A DNA stretch of 64,000 nt from Cryobacterium sp. PH31-AA6 (GTDB taxonomy: Bacteria; Actinomycetota; Actinomycetes; Actinomycetales; Microbacteriaceae): contig NZ_JASISS010000001.1 of NCBI RefSeq assembly GCF_030063195.1, forward strand, positions 186,001-250,000, read 5' to 3'. The notes under the pieces are model-generated. The model was given only the letters and a program-made list of their open reading frames with translations, was not told where the DNA came from and made no database searches. The translations under genes and the position numbers were made by a program. Positions 43,102 to 52,294 of the stretch are shown piece after piece (within the stretch, counting starts at the first letter, position 1; each line of letters opens with the position of its first letter).

Positions 43102-45995
43102 GTGACACCCGTAGTCAGCTCACGATCGACAACACTTTCGGTTTCCTGAATTCACACGTCACCGCTGATCAGGTTTTCCACCCCACTCTGATTTCAAATT
43201 CCGATGGCCAGACGATGCTTAAGGCGATCCTCGATGAGCTCAAGCGATCGCGAAATTTCGTATTTTCGGTCGCGTTCATCACACCGAATGCAATCGCGTT
43301 GCTTAAGCAGGCGCTCCTCGACTACCGAGGAACCGGCACGATCATCACGTCCACCTACCTCGGATTCAACTCGCCTGCCGCGTTCCGTGAGCTCCTCAAC
43401 CTCAAAGGCGTGGATGTTTACGTGCATCCAGACTCCACCGCTGGGTTCCACGCGAAGGGATACATTTTCGAGCAGGAGGAGAGCACCACCGCGATTGTCG
43501 GCAGCTCCAACCTGACCGCAAAAGCGCTGTTGAAAAACCACGAATGGAATCTGCGCTTCTCCGCGCTCCCCGATGGGGACATTGTTCACCAGCTGAAGTC
43601 CGCGGCCCACGCACATATCGAAGCATCGACTGCCCTGACCCGGAGATGGATCGACGACTATGAGCTGACTTGGGCTCTGCAGCCTCGGCCGCCTCTTCAA
43701 GCATCCGCATCGATGGTGGCGCTTGGTGATCTGCCGCCGAGGGGAATGATTGTCCCGAACTCAATGCAGGTCGAAGCACTGGCTGAGATACAGACCCTGC
43801 GCGACGGAGGCGAGAATCGCGCAGTCGTCGTATCGGCGACAGGAACAGGAAAGACGATCCTTTCCGCGCTCGACGTTCGGGCATACGCGCCCAAGCGGAT
43901 GCTCTTCGTCGTGCACCGCGAGCAGATTCTGGACCGCGCAATCGACGAGTTCAAGCTGGTGCTCAATGCCCCAGACAGCGACTTTGGCAAGTTCGTCGGG
44001 TCGAAGAGGGAGCTCGATCGACGCTACGTCTTCGCATCGATTCAATCGCTTTCTCGGCCCGAGAATCTTCGCGAGATCAGCCCCGATACTTTTGACTACG
44101 TTTTGATTGATGAAGTCCACCGGGCGGGTGCCGCGAGCTACCGGAAGCTGATCGATCACCTTCAGCCGGATTTCTTGCTCGGGATGACCGCGACCCCCGA
44201 GCGCACTGACGACTTCAACGTGTTCGAGCTCTTTGACTACAACGTGCCGTATGAAATCCGCTTGCAGAAGGCCCTCGAGGCAGACATGTTGGCGCCATTC
44301 CACTATTACGGCGTCACCGACTACGTGAAGAATGGCGAGGTCATTGATCAGGTCGCGGATCTGAGCCGGCTGGTCGCGAGCGAGCGCGTCGATCACCTCA
44401 TTGCGCAGATTGAAAGGTATGGCCACGCTGGCGCTCCGGTCAAGGGGCTGATCTTTTGTAGCAAGAATGACGAAGCCGCAGAGCTGTCCAGAATTCTCAA
44501 CCAGCGTGCTGTCCACGGACAACTCCTTCGAACGCGTGCCTTGAGCGGTGGCAATTCGGTCGAGGAACGTGAGCGGGCTGTGCAGATGCTGGAAAGCGGC
44601 GAACTCGATTACATAGCCACCGTCGATATCTTCAACGAGGGCATCGACATCCCCTCGGTCAATCAGGTCGTAATGCTTCGGCAGACGTTGTCGAGCATCG
44701 TGTTTACACAGCAGTTGGGTCGAGGGCTGCGAAAAGCTGCAGGCAAAGACCACCTCGTGGTGATCGACTTCATCGGTAACTACGACAACAACTACTTGAT
44801 CCCTATCGCGCTGTTCGGCGACAGCACCCTGAACAAGGATTCGATCCGCAAGAAGATCATCGATGCGCAGGAAGCTGGAGCGATTGCGGGACTCTCGAGT
44901 GTGAACTTTGACGCGATTTCGAGACAAAAGATTTTTGCCTCCCTTGCGACAACAACTCTCGACAGCATGTCTAACCTCAAGAAATCCTTCGTTGATCTTA
45001 AGAACCGTTTGGGTCGATCGCCTGAGCTCATCGACTTCGCCCGCTTTGACACCGTCGACCCAACTGTCATTGCGACAAAACAGAAAAACTACTGGACATT
45101 TCTGAACAAGGTAGGAGCACTCGACGTCCAGGCGGAAGCCTTCGAGGGCGCGGTCCTGACGTTCCTTTCCGGAGAACTACTCAACGGCAAGCGGCCGCAT
45201 GAGCTACTCCTGCTCGACACGCTTCTCTCGCAATCGGGTGGCGTGACGATTGAGCGATACCAGAATCTGCTTGCGGAGAGAGGGCTGGTTAGTGATGCGC
45301 CGACGCTCAATTCCATCCAGGCCGTATTGGACCTCACCTTCTTCACCGAAGCAGAAGCCGCCAAGTACGGCGCTAAGCCGATCGTCTTGCTTCGAGACGG
45401 GGCCTACAACCTCGCCGAGAACATCACAGCGGCATTGGCCGCAGACCCGATATTCAGAAAGCAGGTCCGAGATGTAGTCGATACCGGGTTGTACCTTGCG
45501 CGCCATCGTTATAACTGGAGCGGGCAGCTTGAGGTCGGGCGACGATACTCTCGCAAGGATGTCTGCCGGCTGCTCAACTGGCAGTCGAATCAGCAGAGCA
45601 CAATCTATGGATACAAGGTCGACACCTTCTCAAACAGTTGCCCCATTTTCGTCACGTACCACAAGGGCTCAGAGGTATCCGAGAGCACGAAGTACGAGGA
45701 CGAGTTTCTCAATCCGTCAACCCTGACTTGGTACACCCGGAGCAGACGAACACTCGCGAGCGGGGAGGTGAAGGCAATTGTTGAGAATCGTCTCCCGTTG
45801 CATGTGTTCGCCAAGAAGGACGATGCAGAAGGCACTGACTTCTACTATCTCGGCACAGCAAGATCGCGGGATGCTCGCCAGACGAAGATGTCCGGTGAGA
45901 GTGGGCATGACGTTGTCTCCATGACTCTTGGTCTGGCGAGTCCAATCGAGTCGAGTCTCTACGAGTACTTCGCGGCAAAAACTCCCGTGATCTAG
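43098..45995 (+). CDS. PLD-nuclease/DEAD-DEAH helicase with DUF3427 domain
   Basis: A 965-residue protein. Residues about 15-200 are a phospholipase-D-like nuclease domain with H-x-K (FHAKGYIF) and GSSNLT. A superfamily 2 helicase follows: Walker A SATGTGKT, DEVH box VLIDEVHRAG, motif III GMTATPER, and motif VI QQLGRGLRKA. The last third is DUF3427, with RYSRKDVCRLLNW and CPIFVTYHKG. Such proteins cut or remodel nucleic acid and are common in defence islands. TTG 43098 overlaps the NUDIX stop. Composition is less GC-rich than the chromosome core. No methylase is adjacent, so a classical restriction-modification role is unlikely. Confidence 0.87.
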   Translation: MSDTRSQLTIDNTFGFLNSHVTADQVFHPTLISNSDGQTMLKAILDELKRSRNFVFSVAFITPNAIALLKQALLDYRGTGTIITSTYLGFNSPAAFRELLNLKGVDVYVHPDSTAGFHAKGYIFEQEESTTAIVGSSNLTAKALLKNHEWNLRFSALPDGDIVHQLKSAAHAHIEASTALTRRWIDDYELTWALQPRPPLQASASMVALGDLPPRGMIVPNSMQVEALAEIQTLRDGGENRAVVVSATGTGKTILSALDVRAYAPKRMLFVVHREQILDRAIDEFKLVLNAPDSDFGKFVGSKRELDRRYVFASIQSLSRPENLREISPDTFDYVLIDEVHRAGAASYRKLIDHLQPDFLLGMTATPERTDDFNVFELFDYNVPYEIRLQKALEADMLAPFHYYGVTDYVKNGEVIDQVADLSRLVASERVDHLIAQIERYGHAGAPVKGLIFCSKNDEAAELSRILNQRAVHGQLLRTRALSGGNSVEERERAVQMLESGELDYIATVDIFNEGIDIPSVNQVVMLRQTLSSIVFTQQLGRGLRKAAGKDHLVVIDFIGNYDNNYLIPIALFGDSTLNKDSIRKKIIDAQEAGAIAGLSSVNFDAISRQKIFASLATTTLDSMSNLKKSFVDLKNRLGRSPELIDFARFDTVDPTVIATKQKNYWTFLNKVGALDVQAEAFEGAVLTFLSGELLNGKRPHELLLLDTLLSQSGGVTIERYQNLLAERGLVSDAPTLNSIQAVLDLTFFTEAEAAKYGAKPIVLLRDGAYNLAENITAALAADPIFRKQVRDVVDTGLYLARHRYNWSGQLEVGRRYSRKDVCRLLNWQSNQQSTIYGYKVDTFSNSCPIFVTYHKGSEVSESTKYEDEFLNPSTLTWYTRSRRTLASGEVKAIVENRLPLHVFAKKDDAEGTDFYYLGTARSRDARQTKMSGESGHDVVSMTLGLASPIESSLYEYFAAKTPVI

Positions 45996-46120
45996 CGGTT
46001 TCCGTCGGCGTTGCTTGCTCAGAATCCCTCTCCCGTGCGGACCTTGCCCCAGGGGTGAACGCCCAGCGCGGATCACCTTAGGTCGGGAAACATTCCACCC
46101 CGCCCCGCGTTACCCCTGAC

Positions 46121-47152
46121 ATGAAGTCAATTGTGTACAGCCAGACCGGTGACCCGTCCGTGCTTCAGCTCGTCGATCGGCCGGTGACCGAACCCGGAAC
46201 CGGCGAGGTGCGGGTGCGGATCGTGGTCAGCGGGGTGAACCCCACCGACTGGAAGTCACGCCGCGGGTCGGCCCCTGGCCAATCGCTGGCGTTCGACGAC
46301 GTCGTGCCCGGCCAAGACGGCGCTGGCATCGTCGAAGCGGTCGGCCCAGGCGTCGAGCACGTCAGCGTCGGCGACCGGGTGTGGCTGGCGCTCGCCGCGT
46401 ACCAGCGGGCGAACAGCGGCACGTCACAGGAGCACGCCGTGCTGCCCGCGGAGCGGGTGTTCGCGCTGCCAGCGAATGCGAGCTTCGACCAGGGCGCGAG
46501 CCTCGGCGTGCCGGCGATCACGGCGTACCGGGCGTTGACGGTGGCCGAAGACGGGCCCAACCGGCTGCAGCCGGGCGCCCTGGCCGGGAAGGTCGTGCTC
46601 GTGGCCGGCGGCGCCGGCGCGGTCGGGCATGCGGCGATCCAGCTGGCCCGGTGGGCGGGGGCATCCGTCATCACCACCGTGAGCGGGCCGGCGAAGGCGG
46701 CGCTCGCCACGGCCGCCGGCGCGCAGCACGTGCTCACCTACAGCGACTCGGACATCGTCGACCAGATCCGGGCGATCGCGCCAGACGGCGTCGACCAGAT
46801 CGTCGAGGTCGCCCCGGCCCAGAACGCGCCGCTCGACCTGGCCGTCATCCGCAACCGTGGGTCGATCGCGGTCTACGCCAACAACGGCGGCGACCAGATG
46901 ACCCTCGACGTGCGCCGGCACTTCAGCCTCAACGTGCGCTACCAGTTCGTGCTGCTCTACACGGTGGGCGCCGACGTCATCCGTGCGGCGGCCGAGGACA
47001 TCAACGCCGCGCTCTCCGACGGCGCCCTGGCCGTGGGGGAGGAGGCCGGGCTGCCCCTGCACCGCTTCGACCTCACACACACCGCGGATGCCCACGCCCA
47101 GGTCGAGAGCGGAGCGGTCGGGAAGGTGCTCCTCGACGTGTCGGCCGGGTGA
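46121..47152 (+). CDS. NADPH:quinone reductase (zinc-independent MDR family)
   Basis: A 343-residue medium-chain dehydrogenase/reductase. RIVVSGVNPTDWKSRRGSAP and DDVVPGQDGAGIVEAVGPGV form the catalytic domain without the structural zinc cysteines, and GKVVLVAGGAGAVGHAAIQL is the NADPH-binding motif (variant AxxGxxG). It should reduce quinones or enones with NADPH. A partial copy of its 3' end lies at 50009-50127. Confidence 0.9.
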   Translation: MKSIVYSQTGDPSVLQLVDRPVTEPGTGEVRVRIVVSGVNPTDWKSRRGSAPGQSLAFDDVVPGQDGAGIVEAVGPGVEHVSVGDRVWLALAAYQRANSGTSQEHAVLPAERVFALPANASFDQGASLGVPAITAYRALTVAEDGPNRLQPGALAGKVVLVAGGAGAVGHAAIQLARWAGASVITTVSGPAKAALATAAGAQHVLTYSDSDIVDQIRAIAPDGVDQIVEVAPAQNAPLDLAVIRNRGSIAVYANNGGDQMTLDVRRHFSLNVRYQFVLLYTVGADVIRAAAEDINAALSDGALAVGEEAGLPLHRFDLTHTADAHAQVESGAVGKVLLDVSAG

Positions 47153-47277
47153 ACTTTGGGACTCTGCGCCCGGTGATCGAGGTTGAGTGTCGCGGGGCAG
47201 ACCCAATGGTTCGCGCATCCGCGATGGGTGCTCCCGCAAGCGGGTGGACGGCGGTCAACTGCAGACCGACACTGCAC

Positions 47278-47306
47278 ATGTACATCGAGATCACGCGGAT
47301 GTACAT
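47278..47306. promoter_or_regulatory. Paired ATGTACAT operator of the toxin-antitoxin operon
   Basis: Two perfect 8-bp palindromes ATGTACAT at 47278-47285 and 47299-47306, centres 21 bp apart (two helical turns), directly before the antitoxin ATG. This is the usual layout for autorepression by a Phd/YefM antitoxin dimer. Confidence 0.8.
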
Positions 47307-47313
47307 TTGAGGC

Positions 47314-47562
47314 ATGTCGAAGTCAAGTGTCACCGATGCCAGGGCGCGCCTACCCGAGTTGATCGCCCAGACCAGCACGGAGGCCGTCTTCTTGGAGCGT
47401 CGCGGAAAGGTCGCTGCTGTGCTGGTGAGCCCCGAGCAGTACGCGCGCATGCAAGACGCGCTTGAGGACGCTGAGGATGTCGCGGCGTTTGATGTGGCGA
47501 TGGCCGACGAGGGCGACAACATTCCCTGGGAGCAGGTCAAAGCGGATCTCGGCTGGACGTGA
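47314..47562 (+). CDS. Phd/YefM-family antitoxin
   Basis: An 82-residue antitoxin. The N-terminal DNA-binding part (SVTDARARLPELIAQTSTEA, RRGKVAAVLVSPEQYARMQD) is typical of Phd/YefM; the acidic C-terminus (ALEDAEDVAAFDVAMADEG and on) would wrap and block the toxin. The stop overlaps the toxin GTG by 4 bp, keeping the pair coupled. Repression is likely through the two palindromes just upstream. Confidence 0.9.
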   Translation: MSKSSVTDARARLPELIAQTSTEAVFLERRGKVAAVLVSPEQYARMQDALEDAEDVAAFDVAMADEGDNIPWEQVKADLGWT

Positions 47563-47870
47563 GCAAGTACCGGATCGAAGTGCGCCCGGCAGCGGTCAAA
47601 CCCTTGCGGCGCATTGATCCGCAGGATCGTGGTCGGGTACACGGCGCCATCGCCCTGCTGGGCGAAGACCCACGCCCGCCCGGGGCCAGGGCGTTGCAAG
47701 GACGGGACGGCTATCGGGTGCGGGTGGGCGACTATCGGATTATCTACACCATTCGCAACGACATCCTTGTGGTGGTCGTGGTCACCGTCGGCCGTCGCCG
47801 GGACGTGTACGAGCAGCGCGTGGTGCAGTTGGGGATTGCGAAGGTCACGCCGACGAACCCTGCGCCGTGA
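47559..47870 (+). CDS. RelE/ParE-family toxin
   Basis: A 103-residue toxin with the RelE fold: YRIEVRPAAVKPLRRIDPQD at the start, ALQGRDGYRVRVGDYRIIYT as the central hairpin with basic residues, and VTVGRRRDVYEQ near the end. RelE toxins cut mRNA on the ribosome. GTG start overlaps the antitoxin TGA. The 3' end overlaps the convergent NERD-helicase gene by 26 bp. Confidence 0.9.
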   Translation: MSKYRIEVRPAAVKPLRRIDPQDRGRVHGAIALLGEDPRPPGARALQGRDGYRVRVGDYRIIYTIRNDILVVVVVTVGRRRDVYEQRVVQLGIAKVTPTNPAP

Positions 47871-49941
47871 TGCACCCGACCCACACGGCGTCACGAGCTC
47901 GGGTGATGCCCACGAACAGTTCGCGGCGGTTGCGCTCGTCGCGTTCGATGCGCGAATCGGTCCACCCCTCGCCGGTGACGCCCGGGGACATCAGTTGTTC
48001 GTCGATCCAGGGCAGCAGCACCTGCTTGAACTCCAGTCCTTTGGCCCGCTTGATCGTGCCGACCTTCACGGCATCCGTTGGGCTACCGTCGTAATCGGTG
48101 AGTTCGACCACGGGAATTCCCGCGGTGCGGAGCAGTGTCACCGCGTCACGCACCTGCCAGGTGGTGGAGCAGAGCACACCCACGTCGCCCCAGCCCACAC
48201 TCACGCTCTGCGCGGCCCGGCGGAGGTGCTGCACCAGTTTGCCGTCGTGCTCGGTTCGGGTGCGCGCCCGGGCGAAGAGGGGACGGTCACCGTGTCGCGG
48301 CGAGGTGATCGCGGCTGCGCTGGCCGCGGTGCCTTCGATGTCGACGTAGCTCGCACCATCGACGACCCGGGCGGCCAGGGCGAGGATCTCGGCCGTGTTG
48401 CGGTAGTTCACGTCCATGATCACACCACGGCCGGCGACGGAGAGACCGGCCTCGGCGAGAGTGTACCCGCCGGGGTAGATGGTCTGTTGGCCGTCGCCGA
48501 TCAGGGTGAAGGCATCCGCACCTTCACCGGCCACGGAGGCGAGCATGCGGATCATCGCGCACGACAGGTCCTGAGCCTCGTCGACGATGACGGCGGTGTA
48601 CCCGACCATTGGTTTGGCGCGCAGGGCCGCTTCGGCGAGCAGGATCAGGTCGGCGAAGTCGTGCACCTCGCGAGTGCGCAGAAGTGATTCGTAGCACTGG
48701 TAGAGCGCCCAGACCGAGCGGCGCTGGTCGAGGGTGAGGCGGCGGCGCCGGCCGATGCGGGCACAGTCGGCGTACTCGTCGAAGGTGGTGAGACCGCGGC
48801 CCTTGATCACGTGGTCGAGTTCCTCCTTCCAATATCGGGAGTTCGTGTCGATTTTCGCCAGCGGGCCGCAGGTCTGCTGCCAGGCCTCGTCGAACGACTG
48901 ATCGGCCAGCTTCGGGCTGACCCGCACGTCGATGCCGCGCTCGTCGAGCACCTTGCGGGCGAACTGGTGCACGCCGCTGAACTCCACGCGACCCTCGACA
49001 TCCGGGGCCATGCGGCCGAGCAGGTTGCTCAGTACATCGGGCAGCGTGCGCACGAACGTGGTCACGAGCACACGGGCGTTCGCCTGGGATCGTGCCAGGT
49101 ACGCGGCGCGGTGCAGCCCTACGACGGTCTTGCCGGTGCCGGCAGCCCCGCGGATGCGAGAGGGTCCGTTGAAACTGCGGCGCACCAACTTGGCCTGGTC
49201 GGGATGCAGGAACGTCATCCACTCCTCGATGGGAGGGGCAAGGAGGCCTTCGAGGATCGCGGCCTCGATGTCGCTCTCGCTCGGGAGATGGTCCAGATCG
49301 AGAGCGGGTTCCGGGCCGATGATCGGTTCGGGCAGGGTCACATCGACCGGTGCCGGCGCGCCGATCAAGGGGAAGTACTTGATCGCGGCGGCCAACACCT
49401 GCTCGACGGCGGACGCGGTGAGTCGCTGCCCGCGGCGGGCGATGTGGCGCACGATGTCACCTTCACCGACAATCTCGACGCCGCCGACCGACGCGTTGAC
49501 ACCCTTGTGCCCGGCGAAAACGACCACGGGTCGTATCTCGCCTGGGGCGAGGCCGATCTCAGCCAGAGCCGCCTCCGTCTTCCAGGCGAGATCGGCGAGT
49601 CCGTCGAACTCGTCGGTGACATCGGCTTGCCCGCGGAATACCCGGCCCGCGGCGATGATCGGGTCTTTCCAAGCCTTGGTGTCCACGATGAACAGGCCGC
49701 CCGGCCCGACGACGACCATGTCGACCTGAGCGCGCCGGCTGCCGGGCCACTGACGATCGGGCAGGAAGTGGTAGCCGGCTGCGGCGAGGGGGGCGAGAAC
49801 GTGGGCGATGCGTTTTTCGCTGTCGGCGGCGGCGAAGTAGTTGGCGGCCTTGGCCCGCGAGGATTCAGCGGCGAGCGCGTGCGCTTCTGAGAGCGCTAGC
49901 TGCCGCGTCGCTTCGCTCCATGCCGATCCGCCTGCCGACAT
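47845..49941 (-). CDS. NERD domain / UvrD-like superfamily 1 helicase
   Basis: A 698-residue protein. Residues about 37-165 form a NERD nuclease-related domain (DSEKRIAHVLAPLAAAGYHF, then VDMVVVGPGGLFIVDTKAWK). The helicase part has Walker A GAAGTGKTVVG, Walker B AVIVDEAQDLSC, GDGQQTIYPGGY (motif III) and C-terminal FVGITRARDAVWVG (motif VI). NERD-UvrD proteins act on DNA, some in phage defence; the role here is not known. ATG 49941 is the family start. It lies between the two copies of the quinone-reductase 3' end. Confidence 0.85.
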   Translation of the reverse strand: MSAGGSAWSEATRQLALSEAHALAAESSRAKAANYFAAADSEKRIAHVLAPLAAAGYHFLPDRQWPGSRRAQVDMVVVGPGGLFIVDTKAWKDPIIAAGRVFRGQADVTDEFDGLADLAWKTEAALAEIGLAPGEIRPVVVFAGHKGVNASVGGVEIVGEGDIVRHIARRGQRLTASAVEQVLAAAIKYFPLIGAPAPVDVTLPEPIIGPEPALDLDHLPSESDIEAAILEGLLAPPIEEWMTFLHPDQAKLVRRSFNGPSRIRGAAGTGKTVVGLHRAAYLARSQANARVLVTTFVRTLPDVLSNLLGRMAPDVEGRVEFSGVHQFARKVLDERGIDVRVSPKLADQSFDEAWQQTCGPLAKIDTNSRYWKEELDHVIKGRGLTTFDEYADCARIGRRRRLTLDQRRSVWALYQCYESLLRTREVHDFADLILLAEAALRAKPMVGYTAVIVDEAQDLSCAMIRMLASVAGEGADAFTLIGDGQQTIYPGGYTLAEAGLSVAGRGVIMDVNYRNTAEILALAARVVDGASYVDIEGTAASAAAITSPRHGDRPLFARARTRTEHDGKLVQHLRRAAQSVSVGWGDVGVLCSTTWQVRDAVTLLRTAGIPVVELTDYDGSPTDAVKVGTIKRAKGLEFKQVLLPWIDEQLMSPGVTGEGWTDSRIERDERNRRELFVGITRARDAVWVGCITAQGSSA

Positions 49942-50008
49942 GCGCTCCCCCAAGCCTAGATACAGGCTGAGCTTATCGGTATGTACTTGATCGGGGTGCC
50001 CCCTCGCT

Positions 50009-50127
50009 GTGGGGAAGAGGCCGGGCTGGCCCTGCACCGCTTCGGCCTCGCGCACACTGCAGATGCCCATGCCCTGGTTGAGAGTGGCGCGGTCGGGAAG
50101 GTGCTGATCGACGTTTCTGTGGGGTGA
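50009..50127 (+). pseudogene. Duplicated 3' stump of the quinone reductase gene
   Basis: The translated piece EEAGLALHRFGLAHTADAHA and onward to DVSVG repeats the C-terminus of the enzyme encoded at 46121-47152 (EEAGLPLHRFDLTHTADAHA) with several substitutions; a one-base deletion sits at its left boundary. No start or N-terminal part is present. It marks a duplication or recombination boundary around the toxin-antitoxin/helicase segment. Confidence 0.85.
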
Positions 50128-50167
50128 TCGATCGACCAGCACTGGCGGCCGACGCCGGCGCCGACGG

Positions 50168-50872
50168 TCAGTAAGCGCCGGTCAGCACGGTGGGCTTGGC
50201 GCCGCTCAGCAGCGCGGCGCTGCCGGAGACACCGAGGCGGGTGGCGCCGGCTTCGATCATGGCCAGGGCATCGTCGAAGCTGCGCACCCCGCCCGACGCC
50301 TTCACCTGGGCCCGGTCGCCCACGGTTTCCTTCATCAGGCGCACGGCGTGCACGGTCGCCCCGCCGGCAGGGTGGAAACCGGTGGAGGTTTTGACGAAGT
50401 CGGCGCCCGCGGCCACGGCGGCCTGGCACGCGCCGACGATCTCGGCATCCGTCAACGCGGCGGATTCGATGATCACCTTGAGCACCTTCGGTGCCGGGAT
50501 GCTCGCGCGCACGGAGGCGATATCGGCCTGCACGTCGTCGAACCGGCCGGCCTTGACGGCGCCGATGTCGATGACCATGTCGATCTCGTCGGCGCCCTGC
50601 GCGATTGCGAGGGCGGCTTCGGCGGCCTTGATGGCGCTGTGGTGCTTGCCGCTGGGGAAGCCGCAGACGACGGCGACCTTGAGGTCGGCGTCGGCGGGGA
50701 TCGTGAGCGGCAGCATCGACGGTGAGACGCAGACGGAGTAGGTGCCGAGCCTGATGGCCTCGGCGACGAGGGCGGTCACGTCGGCGGCGGTGGCCTCGGG
50801 CGTGAGCAGGGTGTGGTCGATCTGGTTGGCGACGATGGCCGCGCTGAGGGTTACTGTGGGAGCGGAAATCAT
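50168..50872 (-). CDS. deoC: DeoC, deoxyribose-phosphate aldolase (copy 1)
   Basis: A 234-residue class I aldolase. The Schiff-base lysine is in [15 protein letters not shown], the second active-site lysine in [15 protein letters not shown], and [14 protein letters not shown] is the conserved strand with Asp. It splits 2-deoxyribose-5-phosphate into glyceraldehyde-3-phosphate and acetaldehyde. It is the last gene of a deoD-transporter-deoC unit for deoxynucleoside use. A closely similar copy lies at 53983-54675. Confidence 0.94.
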   Translation of the reverse strand: MISAPTVTLSAAIVANQIDHTLLTPEATAADVTALVAEAIRLGTYSVCVSPSMLPLTIPADADLKVAVVCGFPSGKHHSAIKAAEAALAIAQGADEIDMVIDIGAVKAGRFDDVQADIASVRASIPAPKVLKVIIESAALTDAEIVGACQAAVAAGADFVKTSTGFHPAGGATVHAVRLMKETVGDRAQVKASGGVRSFDDALAMIEAGATRLGVSGSAALLSGAKPTVLTGAY

Positions 50873-50881
50873 GGTTTGTCC

Positions 50882-52294
50882 TTAGTTGGTGACGAGCGCG
50901 GGTTCGGGTGAGGGTTCGCCTTGGCGCTCCACGACCACGATGAAGATGCGGTAGAGCACCAGGCCGAGGGCAGCGACCGCCGCGAGAATCAGCAACACCG
51001 TTCCGTAAGAGGCCGCCTGGTCGGTGCCGGCGACGCCGCCAAGCAGGTTGGGCTTGAGGTTCATCAGTGCTGCGGTGTAGGCGATGCCGATCGGCACGGC
51101 AATGTTGATGGTGAGGTTGTAGAAGCCGATGGCGATACCGGAATTCTCGACCGGCACCCGCCCGATGGCGGTCGACACGAGGGGGCCGTACATCAACGCG
51201 AAGCCCATCCCGAACAAGATCATCGAGATCACGAAGATCCCGATCCACTTGTCCACCACCAGTGCCGGGATCAGCATCGAGGCGATGATCACGATCAACG
51301 CCGTGGTGATGGCCTGCTTGGAGGTGAGGACCCGGGCGATCTTGCCGGTGGCCGAGCCGACTATTACGGCGGCGATATAGCCGGGGATCAGCAGCAGCGA
51401 GACCTCGCCGAGGTTGTAGCCGTAGATGTCGGATACCAGGAACGGGAAGAGGAAGGTGTAGCCCAGCTGCACCGAGTAGATGACGAACACCACGATGATC
51501 ATCAGCGAGTATTGAGCGTTGGCGAAGAACGCGATGGTGATCACGGCGTTGTCGTGCGTTCGGATGTGCCAGATGAACAGGATCAGCCCCGCGACGACGG
51601 GCATCAGGTACCAGAGGTTGAAGTTCTGCATGAACAGGATGATGCCGGTGGCGAACACCGCGATCAGGAACAGCCCGAAAACGTCGACGTGGCCCTCATT
51701 CGTTGCCTCCGCGGCAACGGTGCGGAGCACGACCGGGATGGCCAGCAGCGAAAGCAGGGTGACCAGGAAGAAGGCCGCCCAGCCGATGTAGGTGGCGATG
51801 AAGCCGCTGCCGACGGTGCCGATCAGGAGCGACAGCTGGAAGGCTGCGGTGCTGAAGCCCAGGTACTTCTTCTGTTCGTCGCCCCTGAAGTGCTTGGTGA
51901 CGTAGATCACGTAGAGGGTCTCGGCGGCCGCCAGGCCGGCCGTCTGGATCAGCCGGCCGACCAGGATCAGCCAGAAGTTGGTCTGGAAGATGAAGCCGAC
52001 GAGCGACCCGATCGTCATCACGATGATCGCGAAAATGATGAGTTTCCGGATGCTGATCGAGTCGGCCAGCGCGGCGTAGACCACGGCACCGATACCGATC
52101 AGGATGCCGGTCAGAGTGGCTTGCAGGCTGACGGTGTTGACGGGCAGGTTGAGACTCTGCGCCAGCGCTGGCGACATGAACTTGAAGCCATTGTCCAGCA
52201 CCAGCGAAAACACGAACAGGAACAGCAGGATGGGCACGGCCCGGGTCGGTGTGAAGACCGGGGTTGCACGCGTGGCGGGAGTCGCGGTGCTCAT
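50882..52294 (-). CDS. MFS transporter, probable nucleoside importer
   Basis: A 470-residue major facilitator with 12-14 spans, for example LLFLFVFSLVLDNGFKFMSP, TLTGILIGIGAVVYAALADS (with the cytoplasmic loop ADSISIRKL), LLILAAVAALGLVLYRIFIV. Its ATG overlaps the deoD stop and it is followed by deoC, so a nucleoside or deoxynucleoside substrate is likely by context; the family alone does not show this. Confidence 0.83.
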   Translation of the reverse strand: MSTATPATRATPVFTPTRAVPILLFLFVFSLVLDNGFKFMSPALAQSLNLPVNTVSLQATLTGILIGIGAVVYAALADSISIRKLIIFAIIVMTIGSLVGFIFQTNFWLILVGRLIQTAGLAAAETLYVIYVTKHFRGDEQKKYLGFSTAAFQLSLLIGTVGSGFIATYIGWAAFFLVTLLSLLAIPVVLRTVAAEATNEGHVDVFGLFLIAVFATGIILFMQNFNLWYLMPVVAGLILFIWHIRTHDNAVITIAFFANAQYSLMIIVVFVIYSVQLGYTFLFPFLVSDIYGYNLGEVSLLLIPGYIAAVIVGSATGKIARVLTSKQAITTALIVIIASMLIPALVVDKWIGIFVISMILFGMGFALMYGPLVSTAIGRVPVENSGIAIGFYNLTINIAVPIGIAYTAALMNLKPNLLGGVAGTDQAASYGTVLLILAAVAALGLVLYRIFIVVVERQGEPSPEPALVTN

